Shown: one piece after another, positions 29,048-38,754 of the stretch
Layout of the letters: every line of letters starts with the position of its first letter
How positions within the stretch are numbered: the first letter of the stretch is position 1
Assembly: GCA_937920495.1 (NCBI GenBank)
Contig: CALEUQ010000018.1
Location: forward strand, 1-64,000
Source of the DNA: an uncultured bacterium
GTDB taxonomy: Bacteria; Spirochaetota; UBA4802; UB4802
Direction: 5' to 3'
DNA length: 64,000 nucleotides
The notes under the pieces: model-generated
The model's input: only the letters and a program-made list of their open reading frames with translations
Told to the model about the DNA's origin: nothing
Database searches by the model: none
Translations under genes and position numbers: made by a program

Positions 29048-29095
29048 TTATTTTACGTAATAATTTATAATTACTAATAATGAATTGTTGAAACA

Positions 29096-29584
29096 ATGAA
29101 GAAAAACAGTATATTATTATTGATGCTATTAAGTGTTGTTCTTTTTGTAAAACTTACAAATTATTATTTCAATGCCAGTGCTATATATGCACAAAATAAA
29201 AGATATTGTGTTATATATATCATAAATACATTGAATCAAAAGATTAATTGTAATGTGGAGATAGCAGGTACAAGCCAGGAGCATGCCAGAGGATTAATGG
29301 ACAGATCAGAATTATGTGAAAATTGCGGGATGTTATTTATTTTTGATGATGAAGATTACAGAACATTCTGGATGAAAAATACAAAGATCCCCCTTAGTAT
29401 AGCTTTTGTAGACAGAAATGGTGTAATAAATGATATTCAGGATATGAAACCATATCAAACCTTTCCCACATATTCATCAAAATACCCTGCTAAATTTGCT
29501 CTGGAAGTAAATAAGGGCTGGTTTAAAAGAAATTATATTACAATTGGGTCAAAAATAATATTAAATGGATGCATCAGTAAATAG
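29096..29584 (+). CDS. DUF192 family exported protein
   Basis: 162 residues with an N-terminal hydrophobic export or anchor segment (ILLLMLLSVVLFVKLTNYYF). The DUF192 core covers about 50-158: AGTSQEHARGLMDRSEL, GMLFIFDDE, FWMKNTKIPLSIAFVD and ALEVNKGWF. The function of DUF192 is not established. Its 3' end overlaps hflX by 20 bp, so they are probably translated from one message. Confidence 0.9.
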   Translation: MKKNSILLLMLLSVVLFVKLTNYYFNASAIYAQNKRYCVIYIINTLNQKINCNVEIAGTSQEHARGLMDRSELCENCGMLFIFDDEDYRTFWMKNTKIPLSIAFVDRNGVINDIQDMKPYQTFPTYSSKYPAKFALEVNKGWFKRNYITIGSKIILNGCISK

Positions 29585-30707
29585 AATCCCAATTTCCGAA
29601 AACGAAAAGGCTATCTTAATAGGAATACATTTGCCACAAGATACTGATGATGAAATATCACATTCACTGGATGAATTATCGCAACTGGTAATAACGGCGG
29701 GTGCTGTTGTTGTTACCAGGTTGATAGTAAGGCGGCCTTCACTTGATCCAGCCTATATTATCGGGAGTGGTAAGCTTGAAGAAATAAAGAAATTAATTCT
29801 GGAACAATCAGTAAAGCTTGTGGTATTTGATTTGAATAATATCAGGCCTGTTCAGATACGAAACCTTGAAAATCTGCTTGGGTGTCGTGTTATTGGCAGA
29901 ACTGAGGTTATACTGGACATTTTTGCACGGCGAGCAAAAACCGTAGAATCTAAGATCCAGGTTGAACTTGCACAACTCAATTATATTCTTCCACGACTTA
30001 AAGGGCTTGGCGGTGTTTTATCCCGATTAGGAGGTGGAATTGGAACAAGGGGACCCGGGGAAAAAATGCTGGAAACTGATAGACGCCACATTGTTAAAAG
30101 AATACAGACTCTTAAAAAGAAACTATCGCACATATCCATACACAGAAATGTGCAGAGGCAGGAACGTTTGCAGAAGGAAATTATCGGTTCGGTAGTAGGA
30201 TATACCAATGCAGGTAAATCAACTCTTGTAAATATTCTTGCAAAAGATGATTTATTTGTTGAAGACAGATTATTTGCAACTCTGGATGCATATACCAGAA
30301 TTGTGTACCTGGATGAATCACATAAAGTCCTTTTAACTGATACTGTTGGTTTCATAAATAATCTTCCTTCACATCTGGTAGAGTCATTCAAGTCCACACT
30401 GGAAGAAATACAATATTCAGATTTTATTATTCATGTTGTAGGTCTTGATACAGACATAGATAAAGCCGTAAGTGTTGTGGATCATGAGTTGCAATTATTG
30501 CATTGTAAACACAAACCACTTATATTATATTTTAACAAAATAGATATCGCAAAAGAAGAAACAATACAGTATGTGAGGCTGCGGTTTCCTGATGCTATTC
30601 TTGGTTCCTGTGTTACAGGGGAAGGAATCAAATTATTGAAAGAAAGAATTATTGCTATAGCTGAAACATTAAAAAAAGAAAAACAGAAGATTTTGTTATA
30701 TTCATAA
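29565..30707 (+). CDS. hflX: GTPase HflX
   Basis: HflX is a ribosome-associated GTPase linked to splitting of stalled ribosomes. The 380-residue protein has the N-terminal HflX domain (VTRLIVRRPSLDPAYIIGSG), the glycine-rich linker (LSRLGGGIGTRGPGE) and a G domain. The G domain has GYTNAGKS (G1), DTVGF (G3) and NKID (G4). The start lies inside the DUF192 gene with no own SD, so translational coupling is likely. Confidence 0.95.
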   Translation: MDASVNRIPISENEKAILIGIHLPQDTDDEISHSLDELSQLVITAGAVVVTRLIVRRPSLDPAYIIGSGKLEEIKKLILEQSVKLVVFDLNNIRPVQIRNLENLLGCRVIGRTEVILDIFARRAKTVESKIQVELAQLNYILPRLKGLGGVLSRLGGGIGTRGPGEKMLETDRRHIVKRIQTLKKKLSHISIHRNVQRQERLQKEIIGSVVGYTNAGKSTLVNILAKDDLFVEDRLFATLDAYTRIVYLDESHKVLLTDTVGFINNLPSHLVESFKSTLEEIQYSDFIIHVVGLDTDIDKAVSVVDHELQLLHCKHKPLILYFNKIDIAKEETIQYVRLRFPDAILGSCVTGEGIKLLKERIIAIAETLKKEKQKILLYS

Positions 30708-30856
30708 AAATGTAATCATCTTGCTTTTCAGCATTAATCCTACCACTACTGTGAATAGTATTTTAATATCAAATTGATTAATTCTCCAGCTGGCATATGT
30801 CGATTAATATAACACATACGTAGTGGAGTTTAATATTTTTTTGGGTAGATGTTACA

Positions 30857-31996
30857 ATGTATGATTTTAAACGATATTCCTTCCCGGAAGAAAGGAAAAA
30901 GAATACATTTATCTATGGTTTCTTTTCATTACTTTTTATTCTTGTGATAGTTATATTTACACTGATTTCTGAAAAACCGGTTGCCAACAATAAAAAAATT
31001 GCTTCATCAAATCTGTCTTCAGTTGAAAACAAACTGATTGTTGATGGCATAAAAATGGAAGATGACACACCCCCGGTTGAATCTGAAGGAGAAATTATAT
31101 TTGATGATTCGTTTGATGATGATATAGATCTTTCAAATATAGTTGTTGCAGATTCCAACACAAGTAAAAAAAAAGAAAAAAAATATGATATTGAAGAATT
31201 GAAAAAAAAAGATAAACGCTGGCATCATACAAAATATCAAATTAAAAAAAATGACAATATCTGGAAGATATCCCAAAAATTTGATACAAGCTATAAATTA
31301 ATACTATTAGCCAATAATATAGACAATCCTGATTATCTGAAACCCGGTAAGGTAATTCTTGTTCCTAACAGGAAAGGTGTGTATCACAAAGTTGAGAAAG
31401 GGCAGTCATTAATGACTATAGCGCGTCAATATAAAGTTCCGTTAGATATTATAATTGTAAATAATTCATTAAAAGATTCCAATCGTGTAATCTATGGACA
31501 AACCATTTTTATACCGGATGTACAAATAAATTTTAGCAATAGAAGAGATGATAAGCTTATAGCAAAAAAAGAACCAGCACACCAAAATAGTAAGGTTACA
31601 TCAAATATATCGTTATTGTGGCCGGTAAATGGCAAAATAACATCCAGCTTTGGTACAAGAAAGAACCCACTGGGTAAAGGCAGACAATTCCACTGCGGTC
31701 TTGATATCAGTTGCGATGTAGGAACCCCGGTCAGAGCTTCTTTAGATGGCACAGTTATTTATTCGGGATGGAAAGATGGGTATGGAAATGTGGTTGTTTT
31801 AAAACATGATAAGGGGTATATTTCTGTATATGGGCATAACAGCAATAATTTGGTTCAGGAAGGCGATACTGTTCAAAAAGGGCAGGTGATTGCACATAGT
31901 GGTATGACCGGTTCGGTAACCGGAGCACACGTGCATTTTGAGTTCAGAAAATATCTAACGCCACTTAATCCTTTGCGATATTTAAAGGAAAAGTAA
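30857..31996 (+). CDS. Membrane-anchored LysM and M23 peptidase (murein hydrolase-type)
   Basis: A transmembrane anchor (about residues 20-40) is followed by an acidic linker and two LysM domains. The LysMs are about 118-165 (YQIKKNDNIWKISQKFDTSY) and 173-215 (HKVEKGQSLMTIARQYKVPL). The M23 domain has all metal and catalytic residues: HCGLDIS, then AHVHFEF. Such proteins cut or regulate peptidoglycan, like EnvC/NlpD; here the M23 residues are intact, so it may be an active enzyme. Its stop overlaps the next start (TAATG). Confidence 0.92.
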   Translation: MYDFKRYSFPEERKKNTFIYGFFSLLFILVIVIFTLISEKPVANNKKIASSNLSSVENKLIVDGIKMEDDTPPVESEGEIIFDDSFDDDIDLSNIVVADSNTSKKKEKKYDIEELKKKDKRWHHTKYQIKKNDNIWKISQKFDTSYKLILLANNIDNPDYLKPGKVILVPNRKGVYHKVEKGQSLMTIARQYKVPLDIIIVNNSLKDSNRVIYGQTIFIPDVQINFSNRRDDKLIAKKEPAHQNSKVTSNISLLWPVNGKITSSFGTRKNPLGKGRQFHCGLDISCDVGTPVRASLDGTVIYSGWKDGYGNVVVLKHDKGYISVYGHNSNNLVQEGDTVQKGQVIAHSGMTGSVTGAHVHFEFRKYLTPLNPLRYLKEK

Positions 31997-33072
31997 TGGG
32001 AGTTATAAAGAAACAAATACTCTTTATTATTAATGGTTCTATTGTGATTGTATTTTTATCAGTCATTACTATCTTTGCTACTGGCCAGATGAAATATGAT
32101 AATCCTGGTCAGATTATACCTGTATTTTATACTCAAAATGATTATGTGGCATGGAAAGCGATAGTTAAGGGGAGAATCGTGAGCATCGGGGAAAGAGAAG
32201 ATACGGCAAAACAGGAATTAACCCGTACAGTCCAACCTAAAACAAAAATAAGTGTAAGGCTTTATAATACCGACGGAATACATAAAGGTACTACGTTATA
32301 TGTAATAAATACAAATAATTTGATTGTATCACGTTTTACTGTAGAGAATATCTTCCGTTCACAATCATTTGGTGATATGCTGGTGGGATATGGATATTTC
32401 AGGTTGTCAACTATAGGTGATAGGGTTGTGCAGCGATTTGAAGGAGCATATCCTGAATTTGCAAAGATACATAAAGCTCGCGGCGATTATTATAAAAATA
32501 TGGGCGAATTTGGTAATGCTATTAAAGAATATAATCAGGCAATCATTCTTGATGCCAATTATCCTGAGGCTCACATTGAGTTGGGTAAAATTTATTTTCA
32601 TAATAATGTATTGCAATTTGCGTTCAATGAGTTTGAGCAGGCATATAAAAATAAAGACAGGATTGTTGATAAACAGGATGCTTTTGAGTTGTTATACTAC
32701 ATGGCAAAAACACGATATATTGAAGCGTATGAAACCAACATCCCGGCAACACTAAAAGAAAAATATATTAAAGAGGGGCTTATATATACAAAAGAAGCAT
32801 TAGCCATAATGCCAGATTCGGTTGAAGTTTTATATATGCGTGGTATCATGTGTTATAAAAATCATGATCCCGATGATGTTGCTGCCAGGAAGACATTTGA
32901 ACAAATTATTGAGTTAGATCCAACGCATACAGGTGCTTACATTGCGTTGTCCGAATTATATTTAAAGCATAAGAATAAAAATAAGGCAAATTATTATTCA
33001 AAAAAAGCTCTTGAAGTTGATCCAGCAAATGAGCGTGCGCGATTTATATATAGAATGACAAAAGAAAAATAG
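31996..33072 (+). CDS. Membrane-anchored TPR protein
   Basis: 358 residues. An N-terminal hydrophobic segment (ILFIINGSIVIVFLSVITIF) is followed by a region without a recognised family (about 35-150). Several TPRs follow (about 160-355), such as YKNMGEFGNAIKEYNQAIIL and AYIALSELYLKHKNKNKANY. The chain is probably periplasmic or envelope-linked. It starts on the last base of the LysM-M23 stop, which suggests that the two act together. No enzymatic motif is visible. Confidence 0.8.
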   Translation: MGVIKKQILFIINGSIVIVFLSVITIFATGQMKYDNPGQIIPVFYTQNDYVAWKAIVKGRIVSIGEREDTAKQELTRTVQPKTKISVRLYNTDGIHKGTTLYVINTNNLIVSRFTVENIFRSQSFGDMLVGYGYFRLSTIGDRVVQRFEGAYPEFAKIHKARGDYYKNMGEFGNAIKEYNQAIILDANYPEAHIELGKIYFHNNVLQFAFNEFEQAYKNKDRIVDKQDAFELLYYMAKTRYIEAYETNIPATLKEKYIKEGLIYTKEALAIMPDSVEVLYMRGIMCYKNHDPDDVAARKTFEQIIELDPTHTGAYIALSELYLKHKNKNKANYYSKKALEVDPANERARFIYRMTKEK

Positions 33073-33201
33073 ACACGATAAGTATATATTACGTGTGATT
33101 CTCATTGAAATTCTATAAATACTGTAATTGTACTTGACTATAATAATTATTTATAAATATGCTATCTATCCTACATTACATTAACTTACAGGATACAAAG
33201 T

Positions 33202-33978
33202 ATGGTTGACTTCTTACAAAATGAAATATTACGTTCGCTATTACCTTTAATAATTATCAATTGTTTGGCGGTACTTTCTTTTTTTATCTTTTTGTTTATA
33301 TATCCAAAAAAGCCCAAAGACCAGGAAATAATATCCCGAATGCATGAAACGTTTTTGGGGCTCATTTTTAGAGAATACTGGTATTGGGTTAATAAGCCTT
33401 TTTTTAATTTTTTCATATATTTTAAAATTAAACCTAATACCATAACGGCTATTTCACTCATACTGGCATTTATCAGTGCATACTTTTATTATCTTGGAAA
33501 TTTTGGGCTGGCAGGATGGATACTCATTGTAAGTGCAACACTTGATATCGTAGATGGTCGTGTTGCCAGAATGACAAATACCGTAACAAAGTCGGGTGCA
33601 TACTGGGATTCATGTGTTGATAGATATAGTGAGGGAGTAGTATTTTTAGGAATAGCGCTGTACTATCAGAATAACTTTATTGCATTACTTGCTACTATAG
33701 TAGCATTGATAGGATCTGAACTTGTAAGTTACACAAAAGCACGTGGTGAAGCGATAGGTATTACTACAAAACGCGGAATTATGCAACGTGCTGAGCGTTT
33801 ATCTCTATTGTGCTTTGTTTCAGTATTGCATCCATTCTTTCGGGTGATTTTCAAAAATACATCAGTAAATCCTGAAATAGTCATGATTGGTGCTATGATT
33901 CTAATGGCAGTTGCTACAAATTTAACTGCTGCAACCAGAATGCGAATTATTTTCCAGGAGATTAAAAGAACCGAGTAA
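33202..33978 (+). CDS. CDP-alcohol phosphatidyltransferase family membrane protein
   Basis: 258 residues, multi-pass membrane protein. The complete family motif DG-x2-AR-x8-G-x3-D-x3-D is present, from DGRVARM through GAYWDSCVD. These enzymes transfer a phosphatidyl or related group from CDP-alcohol to an alcohol acceptor. The acceptor cannot be read; the long N-terminal extension before the core suggests it is not a standard PgsA. AGGA lies 9 nt before the ATG. mtaB follows immediately. Confidence 0.9.
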   Translation: MVDFLQNEILRSLLPLIIINCLAVLSFFIFLFIYPKKPKDQEIISRMHETFLGLIFREYWYWVNKPFFNFFIYFKIKPNTITAISLILAFISAYFYYLGNFGLAGWILIVSATLDIVDGRVARMTNTVTKSGAYWDSCVDRYSEGVVFLGIALYYQNNFIALLATIVALIGSELVSYTKARGEAIGITTKRGIMQRAERLSLLCFVSVLHPFFRVIFKNTSVNPEIVMIGAMILMAVATNLTAATRMRIIFQEIKRTE

Positions 33979-33979
33979 A

Positions 33980-35248
33980 ATGCATGAAAAAACATTTTCT
34001 ATAAAGACATTGGGTTGTAAATGCAATCAATATGAATCTGCACAGATAGCTTCACAATTTATTTCTTCAGGCTTGACAGCAGTTCCGTTTGGATCTTCAG
34101 CAGATATTGTCATCATCAACACCTGCACAGTAACAGATAAAAGTAATAAAAAATGTCGCAATTACATACGCCAGGGTGCCAAATTTTCAAAAACAGGCAA
34201 GGTGATTGTCACCGGTTGTATGGTAGAAACACACAAGGATGAACTTGATGCAATGGATGAGGTGCTTGCTACGTATGCTAATGCTCAAAAGGAACAATTG
34301 ATAGGGCTTGTAGGTGGTATTGATTCTAATATAAGAAATAATGTAAGGCATGAAATTCTTAATGAGTATGCCCTGCCATTTATGCGTACTCGTGGTTATA
34401 TCAAGATTCAGGATGGATGTGATGGCCAGTGCTCGTATTGTATTGTCCCAAAAGTACGTGGCAATCCAACATCAAGACCGGTAGATGATATTGTAAAACA
34501 TGCACAGTTTCTGATTGAGCATCACTGCCCTGAGATTGTGTTAACCGGCATAACAATTGGTAAATATACACATGGCAGTGATACATTGGCTTCACTCATA
34601 AAAAAAATAATTTCATTGGATGGCAGTTTTAGAGTTCGTGTCACCTCGGTAGAACCTACGCATGTAAGTGAAGATCTTATTGAAGTCTTGAAGCATGATA
34701 AAGTATGCAAGCATATTCATCTACCTTTGCAGTCGGGCTCAGATACTGTTCTTTCTGATATGCACAGGCCATATAGTGTTGATTTTTATATTCAATTGGT
34801 TGATCGCATTCGGTCTGAAATTCCTGATATTGCTATTGGTACTGACATTATTGTAGGATATCCAGCTGAATATAGTGATGATTTTGAAGCTACACTGGAT
34901 TTAGTGCAACGGTTATCATTTGCGTATGTTCATCAATTCAGCTATTCATCACGTGAAGGGACATTGGCCGGTAACTATCGCCCATTACCGTATGATGTCA
35001 TATATGAACGTGCACAACGTTTGCGGCAAGTGGCGCAAAAATGCTCGCAGCAGTATCGTGAGCAATTTATAAACAAAATAAGACCTGCAGTCATTGAAAA
35101 AGATGACGGTATCACAGCACTCACCGATAACTATCTCAAAGTTTCACTTGAAGATAATCATTATAGCAGAAGTAAAGTGGGTACGATAGTACCTGTTACA
35201 ATAACTGCAGTATCTGTAGACACAATCGAGGGTGCAATTGTACAATAA
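33980..35248 (+). CDS. mtaB: tRNA methylthiotransferase, MtaB type
   Basis: 422 residues in the MiaB/MtaB family. An N-terminal UPF0004 domain (KTLGCKCNQYESAQI; NTCTVTDKS; VTGCMVE) supplies three cluster Cys. The radical SAM motif is CDGQCSYC in KIQDGCDGQCSYCIVPKVRG. A C-terminal TRAM-like domain ends the protein. The NTCTVT and KCNQYES details favour MtaB (ms2t6A37 formation) over MiaB or RimO. It converges with cysK, 14 bp apart. Confidence 0.92.
   Translation: MHEKTFSIKTLGCKCNQYESAQIASQFISSGLTAVPFGSSADIVIINTCTVTDKSNKKCRNYIRQGAKFSKTGKVIVTGCMVETHKDELDAMDEVLATYANAQKEQLIGLVGGIDSNIRNNVRHEILNEYALPFMRTRGYIKIQDGCDGQCSYCIVPKVRGNPTSRPVDDIVKHAQFLIEHHCPEIVLTGITIGKYTHGSDTLASLIKKIISLDGSFRVRVTSVEPTHVSEDLIEVLKHDKVCKHIHLPLQSGSDTVLSDMHRPYSVDFYIQLVDRIRSEIPDIAIGTDIIVGYPAEYSDDFEATLDLVQRLSFAYVHQFSYSSREGTLAGNYRPLPYDVIYERAQRLRQVAQKCSQQYREQFINKIRPAVIEKDDGITALTDNYLKVSLEDNHYSRSKVGTIVPVTITAVSVDTIEGAIVQ
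34971..34981 (-). repeat. Iterated motif, exact GCGATAGTTAC (minus strand)
   Basis: Exact 11-base copy inside mtaB, antisense to it; the context is CCGGTAACTATCGCCC. Confidence 0.75.
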
Positions 35249-35262
35249 GATTTTAACACAAC

Positions 35263-36207
35263 TTACGGCGGACATTTGGCGCATATAGATTGGAACAGTG
35301 CTGTTGAAAGATACCTATCACCCCGGTCAGGAAGAATTGTTACTACATTGCCGTCTTTTAGTGAGCGTGCAACCTGAATACTTCCTGCAACAGCAGCGCC
35401 GCTTGACATTCCACAGAAAAGGCCTTCCTGCAATGCTAATTTACGTGTATATTCAAATGCAGTTTCATCGTCTATGGTGATAATATCGTCTAACATCTTT
35501 GGATTGTATATATCGGGTACTATCGCCTCATGCATATTCTTTAAACCCTGTATTGAATGGCCAGCTACAGGTTCAACACCAATTATCCTGATTTTGGGAT
35601 TATACTCTTTTAGCCTTTTAGCAACACCCATAATGGTGCCGGTGGTACCCAATCCTGTTACAAACGCACTTATATGTCCACCAGTTTGTTCAAGTATTTC
35701 AGCGCCTGTTGTCTCATAATGTGCCATTACATTTGCAGGGTTGGAAAACTGGTTTGGCATGTAATAGATATCCGGGTTTTCTTCATACATTTTGTGAGCC
35801 TGAATTATTGCACCATCGGTACCCATACAGCCTTCGGTCACTATCAACTGTGCACCAAACGCGATGAGTGTCTGCTGACGTTCAACGCTTACACATTGCG
35901 GCATACACAGTACCACTTTGAAACCCAATGCAGATCCAACCATTGCAAGACCAATCCCGGTATTACCGCTTGTAGGTTCCAGGATGATTTTATCAGGTGT
36001 GAGCGCACCAGATTCAATGGCTTTTTTTATCATATACCAGGCTGTACGGTCTTTGATGGAGCCGCCAGGGTTGGCACCTTCAAATTTTGCCAGAATACGG
36101 GTGCCTTTAGGTGAAAGCCTGGTTAACTCAATCAACGGAGTGTTCCCTATGGCAGCGATAATGGAATGTGGGTTGACTTTAATAGTATGTGGGTTAGTCT
36201 TTTGCAT
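35263..36207 (-). CDS. cysK: Cysteine synthase (O-acetylserine sulfhydrylase) family PLP enzyme
   Basis: A fold-type II PLP enzyme of about 314 residues. The PLP Lys is in GGSIKDRTAW, the phosphate-binding loop is EPTSGNTGIGLAM, and the C-terminal loop is GMSSGAAV; the end reads LPDRGDRYLSTALF. It likely makes cysteine from O-acetylserine and sulfide; a cystathionine-beta-synthase-like role is possible. I start at M21 of the longest frame, because AGAG lies about 8 nt upstream there; the upstream 20 residues are AT-rich noise. Confidence 0.92.
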   Translation of the reverse strand: MQKTNPHTIKVNPHSIIAAIGNTPLIELTRLSPKGTRILAKFEGANPGGSIKDRTAWYMIKKAIESGALTPDKIILEPTSGNTGIGLAMVGSALGFKVVLCMPQCVSVERQQTLIAFGAQLIVTEGCMGTDGAIIQAHKMYEENPDIYYMPNQFSNPANVMAHYETTGAEILEQTGGHISAFVTGLGTTGTIMGVAKRLKEYNPKIRIIGVEPVAGHSIQGLKNMHEAIVPDIYNPKMLDDIITIDDETAFEYTRKLALQEGLFCGMSSGAAVAGSIQVARSLKDGNVVTILPDRGDRYLSTALFQSICAKCPP

Positions 36208-36313
36208 AAAAATCTCTACAATCAAAACATATAGTAGCAACACATAACAGATAAATAAATATGTCAATTGTTATTATATCGTCACAAAAAACAAATACAA
36301 TAATTTTTGTTGT

Positions 36314-36324
36314 GCGATAGTTAC
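36314..36324 (+). repeat. Iterated motif, exact GCGATAGTTAC (plus strand)
   Basis: Exact copy within the longer context TGTGCGATAGTTACTGG, in the spacer between cysK and the tRNA-Gly gene. Confidence 0.75.
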
Positions 36325-36354
36325 TGGGGAAAGGTGTGTGGGATTGTGAGTATG

Positions 36355-36426
36355 AGCGGGTGATGGGACTCGAACCCACGGCGTTCAGCTTGGGAAGCTG
36401 ACATTCTACCACTGAATTACACCCGC
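36355..36426 (-). tRNA. tRNA-Gly(CCC)
   Basis: Read on the minus strand it starts GCGGGTG and ends CACCCGC plus a U discriminator, giving a perfect 7-bp acceptor stem. The anticodon arm is TCAGC-TTCCCAA-GCTGA, so the anticodon is CCC (glycine GGG). The T arm contains GGTTCGAGTCC. CCA is not encoded; the genome continues CAT. A T-run (AAATGCGGG on the plus strand side) lies at the 5' end. It is a lone tRNA. Confidence 0.95.
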
Positions 36427-36944
36427 ATTTTTTTACTAAATTAGTGTGAGTATGCATTTATGCAAGAATTTTTTTAATACGTATTTATAATTTTTATAAT
36501 TAAAATTGTTGATAAGTAATAGGCGCTCTGGCTTAACCGACAGAGATTTCTTAGATTCATTTGTACGCTATTCAATATATTGTTCACTAATTGTCATTAT
36601 AGGATACATATTGATTTAAAATTATGTATTTCGATAAAATACATTGAATCTTATAGGTGAGATGATATATCAAAATTGTATATAAATATTTTGAAACATA
36701 CATAAAATATATTAAAAGATAGCATAAAATGAATAATACATTATAATATAATCATAATATTTACATAATAATTATTAATAAATAACACTATATGGTAAAA
36801 ATGCATAAAACTTAAATTTTTTTATTGAAATTAAAGTTCAATATTGAAGCATTGTACTGATTACTATTTATCACTATTTTTTGCGTTACAATTATTAAAT
36901 TTATACTAATCATATATTAATCATTAAACATCAAAAGAGGTAAT
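36427..36944. other. 518-bp AT-rich spacer upstream of the hydrogenase operon
   Basis: No coding frame, tRNA or strong hairpin is visible. The DNA is very AT-rich, with many TATAAT-like strings (for example near 36743), so no single promoter can be chosen by eye. The hydrogenase operon promoter must lie here, because the tRNA gene points the other way. Regulation of hox by a distal site is possible. Confidence 0.5.
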
Positions 36945-38753
36945 ATGGCAAACTTAGATGCGGTTGTTAAACAGGTTGTTACAAAGTACAAAAACGACAA
37001 AACCCGTTTAATGGACATCATCACAGATGTACAGACAGAATTAGGGTGTGTGTCGGATGAGGCTGTTGTTCAGATTGCCAGGCAGCTGGATATCTCAAAG
37101 GTAGATGTAGAAGGAGTGATTACTTTTTATCACTTCTTTACAAAAATCCCCAGAGGTAAGTACACGGTATATCTGAATAACAGTGCGGTTGCTAACATGA
37201 AAGGCCGTGCTGCTGTTGCCAGGGCATTTGAAGAAGCTGTTGGTTGCAGCTTTGGAAGAACAACTTCTGATGGCCTTATAGGTTTGTACGATACTTCATG
37301 TATCGGCATGAACGATCAAGAGCCTGCTGCTATCATTAATGGTGTTGTTTTTACTAACCTTACTTCGGATAAGGTAAAAGAGATAGTAGCCGGGATGAAA
37401 GCCGGAAAAGATGTCAAGGATCTTGTAAAAGAGTATGGCGACGGTGCAAATCAGTCGGATTTAATTCGTGCAATGGTAAAGAATAATATTATGCGAAAAG
37501 GCCCTGTGCTTTTTGCACCATACGAACAAGGTTCTGCAATTAAAGCAGCGCTTTCTAAAAAACCTGAGGATGTCATTGAGGAAGTAAAAATTGCAAACCT
37601 GCGAGGAAGAGGTGGTGCTGGATTCCCCACTGGTATGAAATGGGAATTTTGCAGAAAAGCAGAGGGTACAATGCATTATGTTATCTGCAATGCTGACGAA
37701 GGTGAACCAGGAACATTTAAGGACCGCGTTATATTAACTGAATTACCCCACATGTTATTTGAAGGTATGGCCATTGCAGGTTATGCGGTTGGGGCAAATG
37801 AAGGTATTGTGTACCTGAGGGCTGAATACCTTTATTTAAAGAAATATCTGGAAAAGGTTTTAGAAGATTTACGTGCCAAGAATATTCTTGGTAAAAATAT
37901 TGCAGGAAAGGGCTTTGATTTTGATATAAGGATACAGATGGGAGCAGGTGCCTATGTATGTGGTGAGGAATCAGCCCTTATTGAATCAGCTGAAGGTAAG
38001 CGTGGTGAACCACGCAACCGTCCACCATTCCCTGTACAGAGAGGTTATTTAGGATATCCTACAACAGTTAATAACGTTGAGACATTGTGTTGTGCTGTTC
38101 GCATAATGCTTGAGGGCGGTGAGTGGTTTGCCAAGATGGGTACTGCTCAGTCAAAGGGAACAAAGTTGTTAAGTGTTTCCGGTGATTGCCAGAACCCGGG
38201 AGTGTACGAAGTTGAATTTGGTATTACCATATCAACATTGCTTGAAATGGTAGGCGGCAGGACTGCTAAAGCTGTTCAGATTGGTGGTCCATCTGGCACA
38301 TGTATAGGGAAGAAGGATTTTGGTCGCAGAATTTGCTTTGATGATCTGGCAACAGGTGGTTCAATCATCGTCATTGGTCCGGATCGTGATCTCTTTGAAA
38401 TAGTTCACAATTTTATGGATTTCTTTGTTGAAGAATCCTGTGGATGGTGTGTTCCCTGTAGGGCTGGCAATGTCATACTGAAGCAGAAATTGGAAAAGAT
38501 AATGTCTGGTAAGGCATCAACAAAGGATATTCAGGAACTGGAAGAATGGTGTAAGATAGTGAAAGCAACCAGTCGTTGCGGGTTAGGGCAGACATCGCCA
38601 AATCCAATATATACAACTATCCAGAATTTCAGAGAAATGTATGAAGCAAAAGTTAAGAAGGATACTGATTATGTATCCACATTTGATCTTTTAGCTGCTG
38701 TTGAAGAATCGTGCAAGGCAGCAGGAAGAATCCCAAAGGTAGAGGAACACTAA
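36945..38753 (+). CDS. hoxF: NAD-reducing hydrogenase diaphorase subunit HoxF (NuoE-like plus NuoF-like fusion)
   Basis: 602 residues. Residues 1-160 match the NuoE/HoxE thioredoxin-like domain, and about 175-602 the NuoF flavoprotein. The FMN/NADH sites are GRGGAGFPTGMKWEF and GAYVCGEESALIES. The 4Fe-4S ligands are in ESCGWCVPCRAGN plus the later SRCGLG. In the NuoE-like part the usual 2Fe-2S ligands are mostly gone: the first Cys pair region reads YLNNSAVANMKG, and only Cys119 of the second pair (TSCIGMNDQ) remains. It oxidises or reduces NAD(H) for the hydrogenase. SD AGAGGT. Confidence 0.93.
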   Translation: MANLDAVVKQVVTKYKNDKTRLMDIITDVQTELGCVSDEAVVQIARQLDISKVDVEGVITFYHFFTKIPRGKYTVYLNNSAVANMKGRAAVARAFEEAVGCSFGRTTSDGLIGLYDTSCIGMNDQEPAAIINGVVFTNLTSDKVKEIVAGMKAGKDVKDLVKEYGDGANQSDLIRAMVKNNIMRKGPVLFAPYEQGSAIKAALSKKPEDVIEEVKIANLRGRGGAGFPTGMKWEFCRKAEGTMHYVICNADEGEPGTFKDRVILTELPHMLFEGMAIAGYAVGANEGIVYLRAEYLYLKKYLEKVLEDLRAKNILGKNIAGKGFDFDIRIQMGAGAYVCGEESALIESAEGKRGEPRNRPPFPVQRGYLGYPTTVNNVETLCCAVRIMLEGGEWFAKMGTAQSKGTKLLSVSGDCQNPGVYEVEFGITISTLLEMVGGRTAKAVQIGGPSGTCIGKKDFGRRICFDDLATGGSIIVIGPDRDLFEIVHNFMDFFVEESCGWCVPCRAGNVILKQKLEKIMSGKASTKDIQELEEWCKIVKATSRCGLGQTSPNPIYTTIQNFREMYEAKVKKDTDYVSTFDLLAAVEESCKAAGRIPKVEEH

Positions 38754-38754
38754 T

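Noticed and set aside
36427..36944. Possible riboswitch or RNA gene before hoxF
   Set aside because: No stable stem or known aptamer consensus was visible; the region is simply AT-rich.
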